Assembly (NCBI GenBank): GCA_016165875.1 | Contig: JABBOT010000009.1 | Location: 19,172,783-19,236,782, forward strand | Length of the DNA: 64,000 nt | Direction of reading: 5' to 3' | Source: Acanthopleura granulata | Lineage: Eukaryota > Mollusca > Polyplacophora > Chitonida > Chitonidae | Shown: positions 10,190 through 23,200 of the stretch, piece after piece | Numbering within the stretch: the first letter of the stretch is position 1 | Layout: every line of letters starts with the position of its first letter | Position numbers and translations under genes: made by a program | Notes under the pieces: model-generated | Seen by the model: only the letters and a program-made list of their open reading frames with translations | Database searches by the model: none | What the model was told of the DNA's origin: nothing

Positions 10190-10540
10190 ATGAATGGCGA
10201 CTATAGTGTGAGAGTTGGCAAATGGTCACACCTAACCGATGAAGTCTTGAAAATTTATACCCCAGTTAGGGATTTCTTTCAAACTTGCACGCCGTACACG
10301 GCACCACGGCGTAAGCCAGAATTGGGTAAAAACAAAACAAAACAGTGTATCAATGGGGCACTCGTAAACATCCTTCCATCCTTCATCAAAGTGGCGCAAA
10401 ACTTTGCACCCGTTTGTTCTTTAGTGGAGTACGTCACACTTTTCAGTGCATGTGTGCTCATAAAAAACTTACGTCGTATACAAACACTGCAGTGTCATAG
10501 CAGGAAATGACGCGTTTCACTGCGATTTGGACCCTTTTTG
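10190..10540. repeat. Dispersed repeat shared with 62,570-62,745
   Basis: GTCACACTTTTCAGTGCATG, GTGCTCATAAAAAACTT and GTCATAGCAGGAAATGA...CGTTTCACTG recur near 62,630-62,735 with scattered changes. The open frames over this repeat are therefore not called as genes. Confidence 0.6.
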
Positions 10541-10544
10541 TGTA

Positions 10545-12770
10545 GTCCGTCATCTCCCATTGCAATTTATCAGGCGTCACTGGACTAAACTTACTCGAAA
10601 TGCGGGGTTAATACACAATTATGAGAAAACAACACACAGCCCTCGAGGACGCCCAGTCCAGCTGCAGAGCTCCGGTTAATGTATGCAATACATAAGACCA
10701 TAGCGTGCATATTGAAACAAGAACAGCGGCGACAGAGTGGTAGTTGACAAGTGGCCCCACAGTTCATTTAATGTGTAAAAAAATAGCACCTTAGACGCCA
10801 TGTTCTCGACTTCGTGCTGTATGTATCAAACACCTCGTATTCGGAGCTTTGAAACCGTAAGCTCTGGTATGGAGTGCCTTAACTAAATTTATTGTAGGAA
10901 AAAAAAGATAAAACACACCAAAGCCTTAACTGCCTTCTATTCTAAATGTTTTCTCTGCATTCTGCTTGTGTGAATAAACCAAGTGTGAATCTATAAATTT
11001 GGTATCGGTTTTGGTATGTATGCTTGATGTTTTTCAACGTCCAATTGTATCGCTTTTGGCGAGGTGTTATAGTGAGCAAATATAATTGACTGTCCAGATA
11101 GGGACTGTGTGTTCTTTTCATACATTGGCCAAATCTATCAATGATCATGGAGTCAGTTGCCCTTTGAAACCTCTGGAATATTCAAAGCGTTATGTGTACA
11201 CAGTTGCTTGAAACATTCTCTGTGCAAATTCACCCAGAATGAATAATCTTAATTGAGTGTTTACATCAGGGATTCTTGATTTAAGCCAAAACCTTTAAAT
11301 TCACTTTTACAGCCTATTTGATAATTACTGATTTTGAAATATGTGTCACTTGGGCTTCGGTATGATACACATGCACCATGTATGTATATATATTTTAAAA
11401 TTTCAATAGGATTTAATTTTAGATAAGTTTTAAAAGTCTTATACTTAGTCACAAAATTGCTTGTGGAATTGGCCTTAGCCTCAGAATCAGACTTAATTCA
11501 GGCTTAGTCTTACCTTCAAAACAGTGTACCGCGCTAAAATTGTGACTTACCTTGAAAATTTTTATTTCGTTACTAGGGGTTTATTTTGGTACTTGACTTT
11601 CTTAGCAAAATTGTAAAATCATGTTTACATACAAATCTAAGTTCAAGAAAACTAACGCGACAAGTAAAGGCAAAACCTTTATAGCGCCAGGATTGCAGGT
11701 CTCTTTAACATACCATACGTGGTCAGCTGTACTTGGAAAGCTCAGAATAGACAGTTACGTGTATACAGTTGTTTCAGTCGTCCTTTCCATGGGAAAATGC
11801 AAACCTCCTTTACAAATTCACCTTGATGCATGGTAATAGCGTGTTCGTACTTTTAACGTAATGTGCTTTCCGGTGGAAAATCTCTCCCTACAAATTACAG
11901 AGAGCTCCAGCTATGGTCGACATGATAGTCTGCTGTCTACCTAATCAGTAATGACAAAAAGACACATAAACCGCTCATCTGTGAAAGGTGTTTCGATCAT
12001 CAGTCAAGGTATATTATGTACCGTATGTACTGTCACTCCTCTCTTTTTCTTAAGCTTCTGATGAGATCATTAGGCAAATGCCTTATAGTTATTGATGGAG
12101 TATCATTCAGGACTTGCTGGGCCTGTATTTTCGTTTGATTGCAGAGGCACGCCATTAGAAGCGGTACTGGTCATCAGTGTATATTAATACAATTAGAGGG
12201 CACTTCGTTTGGAGGAGAAGCCTGGAGCTGAACTCTCAGTACGGTGAAAGATTCTTCTTATATAAGCATTGTGTTTTAACCGTGGCTGCTTGTTATGAAA
12301 ATATGAAGAGTCAAAGTCTTTACATTGTCATTAATAACAAGCGTGTTGCAAAAGGTCATGCACGGTCGTCAGGCGTGATCGATAAAGCATGCTAATTAGA
12401 GACGCAAAATATGAGTCTGGAAAATGGCCGCATGCTCACCAATCGATCCCAGATCACATCCGATTGACTGTTGTGGACGTGCGTAGAGGAGTCAGTCAAA
12501 GCTGGATGCATGTCAGCTCATTGTGATTGGTTCCATAGAGCATGTCTTTTAGCAAGAACCCAAGCCGTCGAATGTTCATACATGTAAAAAAAAAAACCTT
12601 GCATATTTATATGATTGAATGTGTAGTATGTACGGTTTTACATGTATACAAAGAGTCCCTACTGATCATGCGTACATATCTGAACGATTTGTGGTGTTAA
12701 ACATGTAAAAAGTGACTGTCAGATTATGTAAGGATAACAACTTCTTTGTTTTTAACATTTCTTTTGAAGT
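10545..12770. other. Non-coding AT-rich stretch, no recognisable gene
   Basis: Only short open frames without domains. A weakly repeated block (GTTATGTGTACACAGTTGCT near 11,190 and GTTACGTGTATACAGTTGTT near 11,753) is the only structure noticed. Confidence 0.5.
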
Positions 12771-12774
12771 TATT

Positions 12775-13005
12775 ACTTTACACAAAAACACTCTCCCTGT
12801 CAGCTTTACACTATAACATTAACACTATACACAACCACATTTGCCCGCTTAATATTACAGACTTTGATTAACACTAGTATATACAACCATATTCTCCCTA
12901 TCAATGTTGCACTATATGACTATAAAACTACACACAAGCACATTCGTCCTGTATTACACTCTGTGATTAACGCTATTCGTAACCTCTGTTAACTTTACAG
13001 TAAAA
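12775..13005. repeat. Degenerate tandem repeat, unit about 60 bases
   Basis: The pattern ACACAACCACATT...CCC...TTACACT...GATTAACACTAT appears about four times with substitutions. Confidence 0.6.
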
Positions 13006-13870
13006 GCAGTCATTGTTTTGTTCTCCATATCTAAAATTACTACCTTAAATCCTGAATAAATTTCTCTTGTGTCTTATTTTTTGCCATACCATCACTGAAC
13101 TCTAAACGCCCTGCAGTGTCTTTGGTATTTTTTTGTGGCCATATAGAATCGCTGGTCCCTTTCGAACTGTGAAGTGTTAAATGTAATATCGCTAGTCTGA
13201 TACACCTGTCAAAACGGATGTTTACGTAACGCCAGCTTCAAGTAAAATTCAAAAACTTCAGAACTATGCCAACAACAAACGAAAGTCGACAAATACATAC
13301 AGCATTCCGTGTCAGGTTGACGTGATGGAAAGATATCTTTTTCTGAATATATAACACCATGGAGCTGAACCCCATAAAACCTATGTACTTCATCTCAGTC
13401 AAGTGTTTCGGCATCCATACCATGTTGGAAAACATCCTAAATGCAACTCCAAAGGGCCTATTACGCGTGTCTCACTTGGCATTGGTTTCATACTATTATG
13501 TAGAGGTAGTAAAAGTCATGACAATATGGCATCTTGAGTGATACTTTCTTTAACCCAATCCTCTTTCAGCCATGGTGCTATACGCGGCGTGTAAGTTGTT
13601 ACTTCTTAAACACATACATGAATAGTGAGATTAAAACCCTAATTGAGAGAAGTTGACAAGGGGCTGGATTATACTGGTAAGGCGTGACCATCTGGCAGCG
13701 GTTACATTGTTGTTGCTGCTCTGGTTTTACTCTGTGTGTTCTATACAGTTTTTTACATATATCTCGATTACAATATAGCGAAGTACTAGCCCAGTATGCT
13801 GCTGATCTATTCTCAATATCACAGGGGAAGAAAGCATCACTCCTTCATCGGTTGAGGGGCAGTGTCGCTG
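13006..13870. other. Non-coding stretch, no recognisable gene
   Basis: Short open frames on both strands overlap each other and carry no domain or splice support. Confidence 0.45.
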
Positions 13871-13871
13871 A

Positions 13872-14262
13872 AAGAAACAATAGGGGAGTTTCGAGTTAGA
13901 AATCTTTTGTCGCAGAAGGTAAAAAGAGTTTAACTATGTCATGTGACTTGTCAAAAATGTCAGGCAATTTTGTTGATCTTAATTTACCGATCACCTGTCT
14001 CGCCGTGTTAGGGAGGCACAAACCACTTCTTCAATCAGAAGCATCTTAAATGAAAACACTTCCAGCTCCTTCATTCTCACTATCGTACGTTTAAATATCT
14101 ATTTTTGAAACTTTTCTTAGACGCCCATTTTATGGTAAATGTAATCAGAAATGGTTGCCTAACATTTTTGACAGATCACAGGGTACAGTAGGGCTTTTCT
14201 TGCCTTTAGCCATAAAAGAATTCGAACTCGAAACTCCTCTATTCCTTAGCCAATGAAGTGCC
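13872..14262. repeat. Imperfect inverted repeat, arms about 100-115 bases, spacer about 170
   Basis: GGGGAGTTTCGAGTT...TGTCAAAAATGTCAGGCAA (13,884-13,970) pairs with the reverse complement of TTGCCTAACATTTTTGACAG...AACTCGAAACTCCTC (14,154-14,243). An open frame of 119 residues on the minus strand (14,145-14,504) overlaps the right arm and is not recognised. Confidence 0.6.
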
Positions 14263-14824
14263 ATTCTGGAATCCAACTCGATCTGCGCTAATGCCGATTT
14301 CAGTTTTGCATACGGCTTCAGAAACCTAATGAGTGGTGGTTTGAATTCGTCGTCCGGTCTGCCAACTTTGACAGCCTCTCCCATCCATATCAAATAAACA
14401 TCGCCTAAAAAGCTAATTAGTGAAGAACTAGTTTTTGCCATCTGGCCACTAAACAAGGGCAGGTAATTTAGACTAGAGAGGAAAAGGCGGACAAGATATT
14501 CCATACAGCCTGTCAGTCTTCACCAAGTTTAGCGATCCGTATATATAAAGTGTCCATTTTAAGTCTCGCACGTTTCAGATATGCGAGTGCCTTTTGTTTC
14601 TCCGATGCTTGCTATACACGAATGTTGTTCCTACCACTTATAATGGTTATTTGGTTTAAGAGATGCTTGCTTGGCAGACCTTTTCCCGCCTCTTTAAATG
14701 CTTCTTTACCCGTCCCGATAGGCCTACGTAATATATGATTCCTGTGATAGGCCTACTGCACGCCTGCAAATTGAAGTTCTTATTTGAAATCCATTCCATT
14801 TGGAGTTTTCGCTTTAAAGGTAAT

Positions 14825-14945
14825 TCCCACAGAGGGTTTTACACAGCGTACCTTCCCAGTACGTACCTGGAAACCCAGGCAGCCGGAAAAGCCAGAGCTG
14901 GAATCGAACTCGAGCTTAATGCCCATAGGCCCGAAAATGTAGTTT
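14825..14945 (-). mobile_element. tRNA-related SINE fragment
   Basis: AGCTGGAATCGAACTCGAGC is the reverse of a pol III B box. It follows a short body with ACCTGGAAACCCAGGC. Boundaries are unclear. Confidence 0.4.
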
Positions 14946-16530
14946 GATCAGAAATCCGTACAGACACGAACATCTAAGGCCCGAAATAATACTTAGCTGA
15001 ATTGAATCAGACAACACAGCACTAACGTTCAAAGTTTATTTGTCAGGCAAACTACTATAAACACTTCGCTGCGGGAAAAAAGGTCAATAAAGATATTATA
15101 AAAATATTTTCAATCAAGTGTAAAATGCATTTTGAACCATATCTAAAACCAAAATGTTGAGGGGGAAACGGTGTTGTCGTGGCTATAGTGTCGTGATGGA
15201 GGCGTCTAATCATTTTTACATTCAGTGGTGTCATACATGAAGACATATGACGACACTGAATGGTTTTATTCTTGTAGTAAAAATAAATTTTTCACACACA
15301 CACATACACACATTCACTCCCCCCGATACACACAACACATGTATTTATCGTTAAAATATAGGCCTATCAGTACATTGGAACTTCTTCCTTTTCTTCCAGA
15401 ATTTAAATTCTGTGATCGTGTAAATTACCACTGCCCTACACAGCTAATACATGTACTTGGCAATCTTGCAGCTAAGCGTTGTCTGTTATTAATAAATAGG
15501 ATAGAAATTAACATACCAGTATATAGCTGATGTCAGCATTATGCCACATACCGAAAACACTACTGCAGTTGAGATTCATGACATTTTGGCAATACCTGTA
15601 GCTTAACTGGCCTGTTTAGTATATGTTTGTGGTAGTGGTTCAGAGAGGGAGAGATTGAAATTTGTACAAATTTACACATAGTACAACAACAAATATTTTA
15701 GACCATCCTATGTAAGAGAGTGTATCAAACACACATTCTAATTAAAATGAGAAGAATTCACGCATCCTAGAAAATGTTTTCATTAGGACGCACATTTAAG
15801 TAGATTTAACCTGTAGTTTAAAAAAGTATGTAGCTATCAGAAGGCGAATTTAGTAAATTCGGTAAAGGGAGATAAGTGAGTCATTATTTTCAACCAATGA
15901 TAATTGAGGAAAATCTCGCCTGCTTCAGTTTTTCGGAAATAGAAAAATGAACGAAGTGATTCAAAGACCTGACCAAACGTCGCCGAAATCTTGTCCCCGT
16001 GGGGGTTCCAGGTCCCCGGCTTTCCCACAGACACGACGACCACCTTCAGAACCGTCATCAGCTTGGACAAGGTTCCGTCCGTCATTCCAAGGGGTCCCTT
16101 CTACCTGATGAAAGATCCTCCTGGTAAATGCCCTGCTCATGTGCCAGCTCCAAACAATGAGGATCATAGAGGGTTCGGTCTTCGTCGGTATTACTGAGCT
16201 CACTAAACATAATGCTCTTTAGCGAAAACATTTATCCAAGATTCCACGTTTTGTTTCATCTTTTTAGTAGTTCGGCTTCGATTTCTCGTCTTGATGCTTT
16301 GGAACCTGTGAAACATTGCGTAGTAAACATTGTCTTTTACTTTTAGTTCATCTAGATTGACTCCGTGCGTTATTTTAAAATTCTAACATTGATCGCAACC
16401 CTGAGTTTGTATTGTGAAATCGCCTCAGATTTTTAAACTCAAAGTCGATGAACACAAGGTACTGTCCAACTCACCTGTTTTGCCCACGTCTGTGTCATTT
16501 TCCCTGTGAATAGTGAACACCGTCCATTCC
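14946..16530. other. Mostly non-coding; one GC-rich fragment at 15,960-16,200
   Basis: A (CA)-rich patch lies at about 15,290-15,335. The GC-rich 240 bases at 15,960-16,200 stand out and give overlapping open frames on both strands, with one possible frameshift. I cannot match it to a family, so it is not called as a gene. Confidence 0.4.
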
Positions 16531-17662
16531 CGAAACCTTGGGTATTTTCCTATCCGAATCTAGACGCTGCCTAGCCTCTAAAATAAGTATATTCCTCAGT
16601 CAGCAATGATTAGCTGAGGGGATCGCACAGTGCAGGAATTTTAAAACCCTTCTGTTAAGGCCACATCACTTGCATTAGGCAGCGGTTCCATTATTAATTA
16701 CTTGCTGATTGCTAGACATTTTTGTTTATCCTAAATTCTTTGCACTCTGGGAGTTTGGGGCTTTTGAGCTACCCTGTGTAACAGTGTGAATACTGTATCG
16801 AAAAACTCTACATCACAGAGATTACCAGATTCTCTTGATGGTAGACTAAACCATGGCAGACTGCTGGCATTTTTGACCCTGGCAATGGTCTAAAACAGCC
16901 GTAACACAAGTGTTTAAAAATTATAAATTAAATTAAATTAAAGTAATACGCCGTACTCAACAATATTTCACTGACACGACGTCGGCCAGCATTATGGTGG
17001 GCAGATCCCGGGGGAAACCCACGACCATCCGCAGGTTGCTAACAGACCTTAGCAGACCGGAGAGGAAGCGAGCAAGAACTGGACTTGAACTGACGGCAAC
17101 CGCATTGGTGGGAGGTTTCTGGGTGATTACGCTGCGCTATACGCTAACCAACTGAGCTTCTGAGGTCCCTGCCTAGTGCAATACATGGACCATAAATTAT
17201 ACAATGGGTTTAAGAGATTGTTGATTGGCAGCTGTCAGAAATATTCAGCCTGTTGATACTGAAAAGGATGATTTGGAGACCATAGGTGGGCTAGGCTATA
17301 TGAACTGAGAAAACCTTTGTTTGTCCAGAAGAAAAACAAATATTTTTGTTTATCCTAAATTCTTTGCACTGTGGGAGTTTGGGGCTTTTGAACTACCATG
17401 TGTAACAGTGTGAATACTGTATACTGTAAAAACTCTACATCACAGAGATTACCAGATTCTCTTAATGGTAGACTAAACCATGGCAAACTGCTGGAATTTT
17501 TGACCCTGACAATGGTCTAATTCAGCCGATATGGCCGTAACACAAGTCTTTTAAAACCCCTGCACTGTGCGATGCCCCCGGCTGATCATTGCTGATTGAG
17601 GAACATAAAACTTTTGGCTAGGCAGCATCTAAGTACGAATAGGAAAATACCCCTGGGTTTTC
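16531..17662. mobile_element. Terminal-inverted-repeat element (non-autonomous), about 1.13 kb
   Basis: The left end 16,531-16,650 (TTGGGTATTTTCCTAT, GCTGCCTAGCC, TCAGCAATGAT, GATCGCACAGTGCAGG) is the reverse complement of the right end 17,551-17,662, with about 80 percent agreement by eye over about 110 bases. Inside, 16,712-16,920 is repeated directly at 17,337-17,545 (TTCTTTGCACTCTGGGAGTT, ATCACAGAGATTACCAGATT). A SINE-A copy and its flank lie between the two direct repeats. No transposase frame is present. No target-site duplication was identified. Confidence 0.75.
16947..17164 (-). mobile_element. SINE-A copy inside the inverted-repeat element
   Basis: Minus orientation: tail-proximal CGCCGTACTCAACAATATTT, then the body CCCACGACCATCCGCAGG, head AACCAACTGAGCTTCTGAGG. 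Its head-side flank (17,165-17,345) recurs at 21,645-21,690 and 22,209-22,337. Confidence 0.85.
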
Positions 17663-18845
17663 AAATGGGCCTCTGTTTGAGATTTTATCCTTAGCATACA
17701 ACGTCTAGCTCATAAGACTGTCCTTTAACGAAGAAATTAATAAGCTAAATCGTATTCAGCGGTGGGTCGTGTAAAATCAATAACGTGAGGAACAGAAAGC
17801 TTATTTGGTCTCTACCAATTCGCGCGAATAAATTTTACCTACTTCTATCGTTCAAGATAGTTCTGTTTTTGACTTTACTGGAGCGAGACTGATTGCGGGT
17901 GAACGCAGTAAGGCTGGTTTCTTCCCTCTGGCGCCAGGTGGCGCTACCAGCTTCAGCAACTTTCAATGCACACAGCCTGCGCTCATAGTTTGCAATTTGA
18001 ACTTTGATAGATGACAAAGAGCAGTAAAATAAATCAGGGCTTAAAGTTAATGACTAACTGGTTGCATAGGCGTCTAAAAGTTTAGTTCTGTGAACATGAA
18101 CGAGTCAAGGAAGGTCAAGTCAGCTCTTAAAACCACAAAACCTTCAAGGCCTTAATTTGGCAAAACAAAATGAAGACACAAGTCAAGGTGCAATCGAAGA
18201 CAGTGGTCAGGTAACCAGGTAAATTATCAAAGGAAACCATTCTTACTTGTAGATGAACCCACAGGAGGTCGATTCATTTCCTAATTTGCCCGCTGCACGT
18301 GGCCGGCTGCTTTGTGGCTTCTAATCCTCGGTTTTCAGTCACAGTGCGTGTCTGGCAACAATGATCTAGGCATAAAGAGAGCTAAATCCTCAAAATTACT
18401 TGGGAAAACTTTCATGGATACAAGGATTTTTTCGGGAATTTATCTCTTTAGTTATGGGTGCGCCACTTACATCAATGCACCACTTTAAGATACGAATTTT
18501 TCGCCACCTCCATTCGTTTTTAAATGCATGTTTTCATTTTCTTCATGGCCATAAAATTGTCTGCAAGAAAGGCCTTGAAGCCGTTGAGATCCTGCGGTAA
18601 TCGTCATGGAACAAGTGACAATGACCCTTAGACTGTGGTCTCTGACTATAATTCCATTATATACGTGTAATATATATGTTACTCTACTGCTGATGTCAAC
18701 AGAAGACAGGTAGAAGCCAAATGCCTTAATAAATGCTTTAAAACCAAATTATTATCTGTCACAGAATGGCCGACAATTTCAGGTTGTGGTCAAATTCAGC
18801 ACTTCCAGTCATATATTTGCTGTATATTACTCCTAAATATTGTAA
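17663..18845. other. Non-coding stretch, no recognisable gene
   Basis: Only short overlapping open frames; no domain or splice pattern seen. Confidence 0.45.
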
Positions 18846-19002
18846 GTAGTGGGTGTATGTGCGAAGGTCTGCCAGCAATCTGCGGATGGTCGTGAGTTTT
18901 CCCCGGGCTTTGTCCGGTTTCCTTCCACCATAATGCTGGCCGCTGTAAGTGAAATATTCTTGAGTATGGTGTAAAACTCCAATCAAATGAATAAATAAAT
19001 AT
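18846..19002 (+). mobile_element. SINE-A copy, 5' truncated
   Basis: Body and tail only: GCGGATGGTCGTGAGTTTTC, CATAATGCTGGCCGC, GTGAAATATTCTTGAGTATG, CCAATCAAATGAATAAATAA. The tRNA-like head is missing. Confidence 0.85.
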
Positions 19003-19299
19003 GAACAGTGGTCCCGCACACAATTACTAATTGTATAAATTTGTGGACAGAGCTCTGGCATACCTTCCATTACATGGCCAGAGAGGGAGTCAGCATGAGC
19101 CGGGGTCATATTCACAGCTCAAACAAGTTGAAACTATATCTCTGAGAGTCTATATATACACCTACGGCGATATAAATGCAGGGATACATAATTTATAACC
19201 TTTACTTATGGAGAACTTATGGTGACATCGTTACAGGAGCATTCGTGATCTGGTAGCATCACCCCCGATACTACTGTAACAGTGCATATATTAACAAGA

Positions 19300-19640
19300 G
19301 TCCTCCATGGCTGAGGGGGTTAGCTGAGCAACGCAGCGTAATGACCAAGTTGCCTCTCACCATTGCTGTCGCTGTGTTCAAGTCGAGCTCATGCTGGCTT
19401 CCTCTATGGTCGTACGTGGAAAGGTCCGCCAGCAGCCTGCGGGTGGTCTTGGGTTTCCCCCGGGCTCTGTCTGGTTTTCTCCCACAGCAGTGCAGGCAGG
19501 TGTCGTACAGTCAAGTGCGGATGGTCATGTGTTTCCCCTGGGTTCCCGCTTTTCTTCCACTATAACGCTGGCCTCCGTCGTATAAGTGAAATATTCTTGA
19601 GTATGGCGTAAAACAGTGATCAAATAATAAAAAAAAAATA
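19300..19640 (+). mobile_element. SINE-A copy with internal duplication
   Basis: Head CCATGGCTGAGGGGGTTAG, followed by the body. The body segment GCGGGTGGTCTTGGGTTTCC...TTTTCTCCCAC is followed by a second, diverged version GCGGATGGTCATGTGTTTCC...TTTTCTTCCAC, making the copy about 60 bases longer than usual. It ends in a poly(A)-like tail 300 bases upstream of the secreted-protein gene. Confidence 0.8.
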
Positions 19641-19931
19641 GCATCCCGCGAAGTGGTGGCAGCATTGCTTTGCCCATTTATATCATTGTGCCTCTTTGGC
19701 ACTTTACCTTTCATCGCGTGAACCATCGGGATTGGTCGTGCATGGGGGATATATGGTGGTGGGCAATGCTGCGATATTGCCATGATGGTTGTATCCGGCT
19801 TCCATATACAGTACGTCTTTACTCACACGCACCAAGGGTCATTAGCTCGATTTGGACGTGTTGGAACTTGTGTTAATCATTTGCTAAACGACTAAGATAC
19901 AAATAAGATTAGAAATTTCCAGATATCTACC

Positions 19932-20262
19932 ATGCTCGCGCTGTTCGGTTTCTGTATTTTTATTTCGCGAATGTTTCTGTTCTGTGAGGGACTCTCATAC
20001 AGGAAATATATCAGCGGTAACAGCTCGCATTTCATTCCAGCATCGCATTACGACCAATGTCTAGCGAAATCGGCCTTCCTACCCTCGTACACCAAGGTCC
20101 TGGGCATGGGTGCGGCTGATTGCGCTTCCCGTTGTAACGAGAGAGGAAATTGTGGGCATTTCGTGCTCTGTGCGGACCCGAGATCGTGCTATATGGAGGA
20201 TGACGGTGGAGGAGACAGGTGTGGACCCGTGTGTACCAGTTGCACGTGCTTCTATCACACAG
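19932..20262 (+). CDS. Exon 1 of the secreted gene: signal peptide and PAN-like region
   Basis: Encodes residues 1-110 plus one base. [20 protein letters not shown] is a good signal peptide. The remainder has ten or more cysteines in a PAN/apple-like spacing ([18 protein letters not shown]....C). It ends ACACAG followed by the donor GTGAAC; reading on would stop after two codons. Confidence 0.75.
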
Positions 20263-23200
20263 GTGAACATTAATTCTTTATACCTAAAAATATAACACTT
20301 TTTTTCCTGTGATAGGATTTGTAACTTTCTCCAGTCGGACAAGGTTGACATTGAAACATACAACCTTAACAACTTGGTCTTGTCTGTCTTCGTTAATGAA
20401 ACAAGCACATAAAATAAACATATAACTTATCAGAAAATTTTGTTTTCCCGCTGATATTTTATTAAAGGGTCTCTTGTCACTAGATGGCAAATCGTCCCCC
20501 GCGGATGCAGGAAAGAGTTGTAAGTTTTTTGGCCCAGAAAAGGAAAGAAAAACTACTTGAATCTGAAATACAATTACTATGCAACATATTTGTGAAAAAT
20601 TTTAGTGGTGTGATTCATACTTTTTGTTTCATTAGAAGACAAAAGTAATGTCAAAAGTTGATTGTGATAGCATGAACCAAAATCATTTTGCGTGTGTTTG
20701 ATGTCAAGATGGAGACCCCTAATTGCGAAATTATTGCGAAAAGTATTGCAAAATTTCGTACTAGTTTTGTAAACAAAAAAGAAATGAAATATTTTCAATT
20801 ACCTTTGGAAATGCATATTCACAATAGTAGTTCATGACTTGTAGGTCTTTACACTCCCTAGTAACTTCAGTGAAGGAGAAAATGATTAAACCAGGCAAGA
20901 GACAGAGTCTTATTTCTTAACATTTTGCAAGGCTACATATTAGATATGTTTCCCAACTATAATAAATATGCATGGATGATATATGGCTTATACTTACAAT
21001 GAAAGTTCGATGCAGCCAAAAATATATAAGTGGTGCCGACGTTATCAGTCCGTTTTAATACGCCACGTGTTAGGTGTCCGCATATGGAAAAGTGACATTG
21101 TAGGGACAGGCACCTTTATATGTTTATCAGTTCACCTAGATAAACTGCGGACAAAGTCTCAGTTATATTCACCACATAATTCGTAAGACAAAACTTGTTT
21201 TAAATCACACTTACTTACAAATCTGACGGGAAGAGATCTTAACATATAAATAATTTTGTGAAACCAGAAGACAGAGATAACAACGATTTTTTTTACCAGG
21301 CTATTGCGTCGGCGAGATATGTTATTCACTTCTTCAACCGCATACCCGCGGAAGACCTTAAGTATAACTAGAACCTGTTAGGTTTAAAAAAGTTCTGGTT
21401 ATTGTGCAATTTAGTTATTTGATTGCATTGGTGTTCTACGCCGTAATATTTCACTTACGCGACGGCGGGCAGCATTATGGTGGGCACATCCCGGGGGAAA
21501 CCCATGACCATCCGCAGGTTGCTAACAGACCTTTGCAGAGCGGAGAGAAAGCCAGCAAGAACTGGAACTGACGGCAATCGCATTGGTGGGAGGTTTCTGG
21601 GTGATTACGCTGGGCTAGTACGCTAACCAGCTGAGCTTCTGAGGTCCCTGCCTAGTGCAATAGCTGGACCATAAATTATACGATGGGCTTAAAACGGAAG
21701 TGTTATTTATAACTGTTTTATGTGGTCATATCTTGGATTCGGATGCTGTATTAAATTGTACATATGGGAAGGTTTAAGCCCACTTCAGCACTGGGAATTT
21801 AACAAAATATTGCATCTGGAAACAAGCATTCTAGAAGCATTAAACTGTGAAACCAAAACATGTTTCTTGTCGGTTTAAGCTGAAGGAATAGCTGGGTAAA
21901 ATCTATACCAGAACAAAACATATGATTCTTTCCAAACTGGGTGAAACAGATCAGAACTTGGGTTTCACTAAGAATAGTTACTGATCATGTATTAAGTTTC
22001 AATTTAGAGTACAATAAACACGCACACACATCTGAGGTAACTACAAAATAAGATCAAAATTTTGGAAATGGATGAAACAGCTCGAAAATTCGTAGGTATC
22101 ATGTAGGTATTTGATAGCTTAAAAGAATTCAACGTGGACAAATTGCGTCAATTTATTTCCGCAAACCCGCCGCTTGGAATAGTAAACCGTTACAAAAGTG
22201 TTTCGTTTTGTTGATTGGCAGCTGTCAGAAATATTCAGTCTGTTGAGACTGAAAAGGATCATTTGGGTACCATAGGTGGGCTGGGCTATATGAACTAAGA
22301 AAAGCTTTGTTTGTCCAGAAGAAAAACAAATAAAGAAATAATCACAACCAGCAGAAATGTAATTTACTTTGCCTCAAACATGAACACCAGAAGTTATTCA
22401 TTTTTATACGTCATTCAAACAGTAATCTATGAACAAAGTTTTTGCCTTGCTTCTTTTTCCAGCTAAATAAACTCCACTTCTAAATTTCTTACTGGACTGC
22501 TGACTTACCAGCAGGAGAAATGCTAGGGTTAGCCCCACGAATTGAGTTGCACGTTTTGATAACAAGGAATGATATTCTCCTACCAGAATTTTCAAGGAGA
22601 TTCCCGGAAATTTTACTTTTGTCCAAAAAGTCCTCCGTCAAAATATTGTTTACATTACATGTCAGTGTATATGTAGAGTTACTCCCCTCCCATCCTCAGG
22701 CCTGCACGGGCTTATCTCTCTCTCTCTCTCTCTCTCTCTCTATTGTGTTGTTGGACTGCATTTGGTTTGTACGTTGTGAACGAAAATATAGTTCAACACG
22801 ATCATCTTGCTTGTGGTTTTATCACTCTGATATCGAGGCTTCTCCTACCTCAACTGACCTAGTGGCAGCTGTTTTCCGAACCCACGGATAATCAATAATA
22901 ATCAACTGACTGTCCTCCATGGTATTACATGTCACATATATGTGTCTATAACAACCCAGGCCAACAAAATACCTCGGTAAAGCAGATGTCAGCAACTCAA
23001 GTGTATCGTGAGTAACCATAGCCCCATGTAACACACAACACACACAGAGCACTTAAACAATGTTATTTGTCTTAGCAGGAGACTGAACTCCTTTGAAAAT
23101 TGGAAAGACAATGTACAGTACATCCTGTGACTTATCCCTAATTTCGGCCCGTTTTTACTCCTCGGGGCTGAGTGAGGAAAAAAATCCCGCGCGTCCCCTC

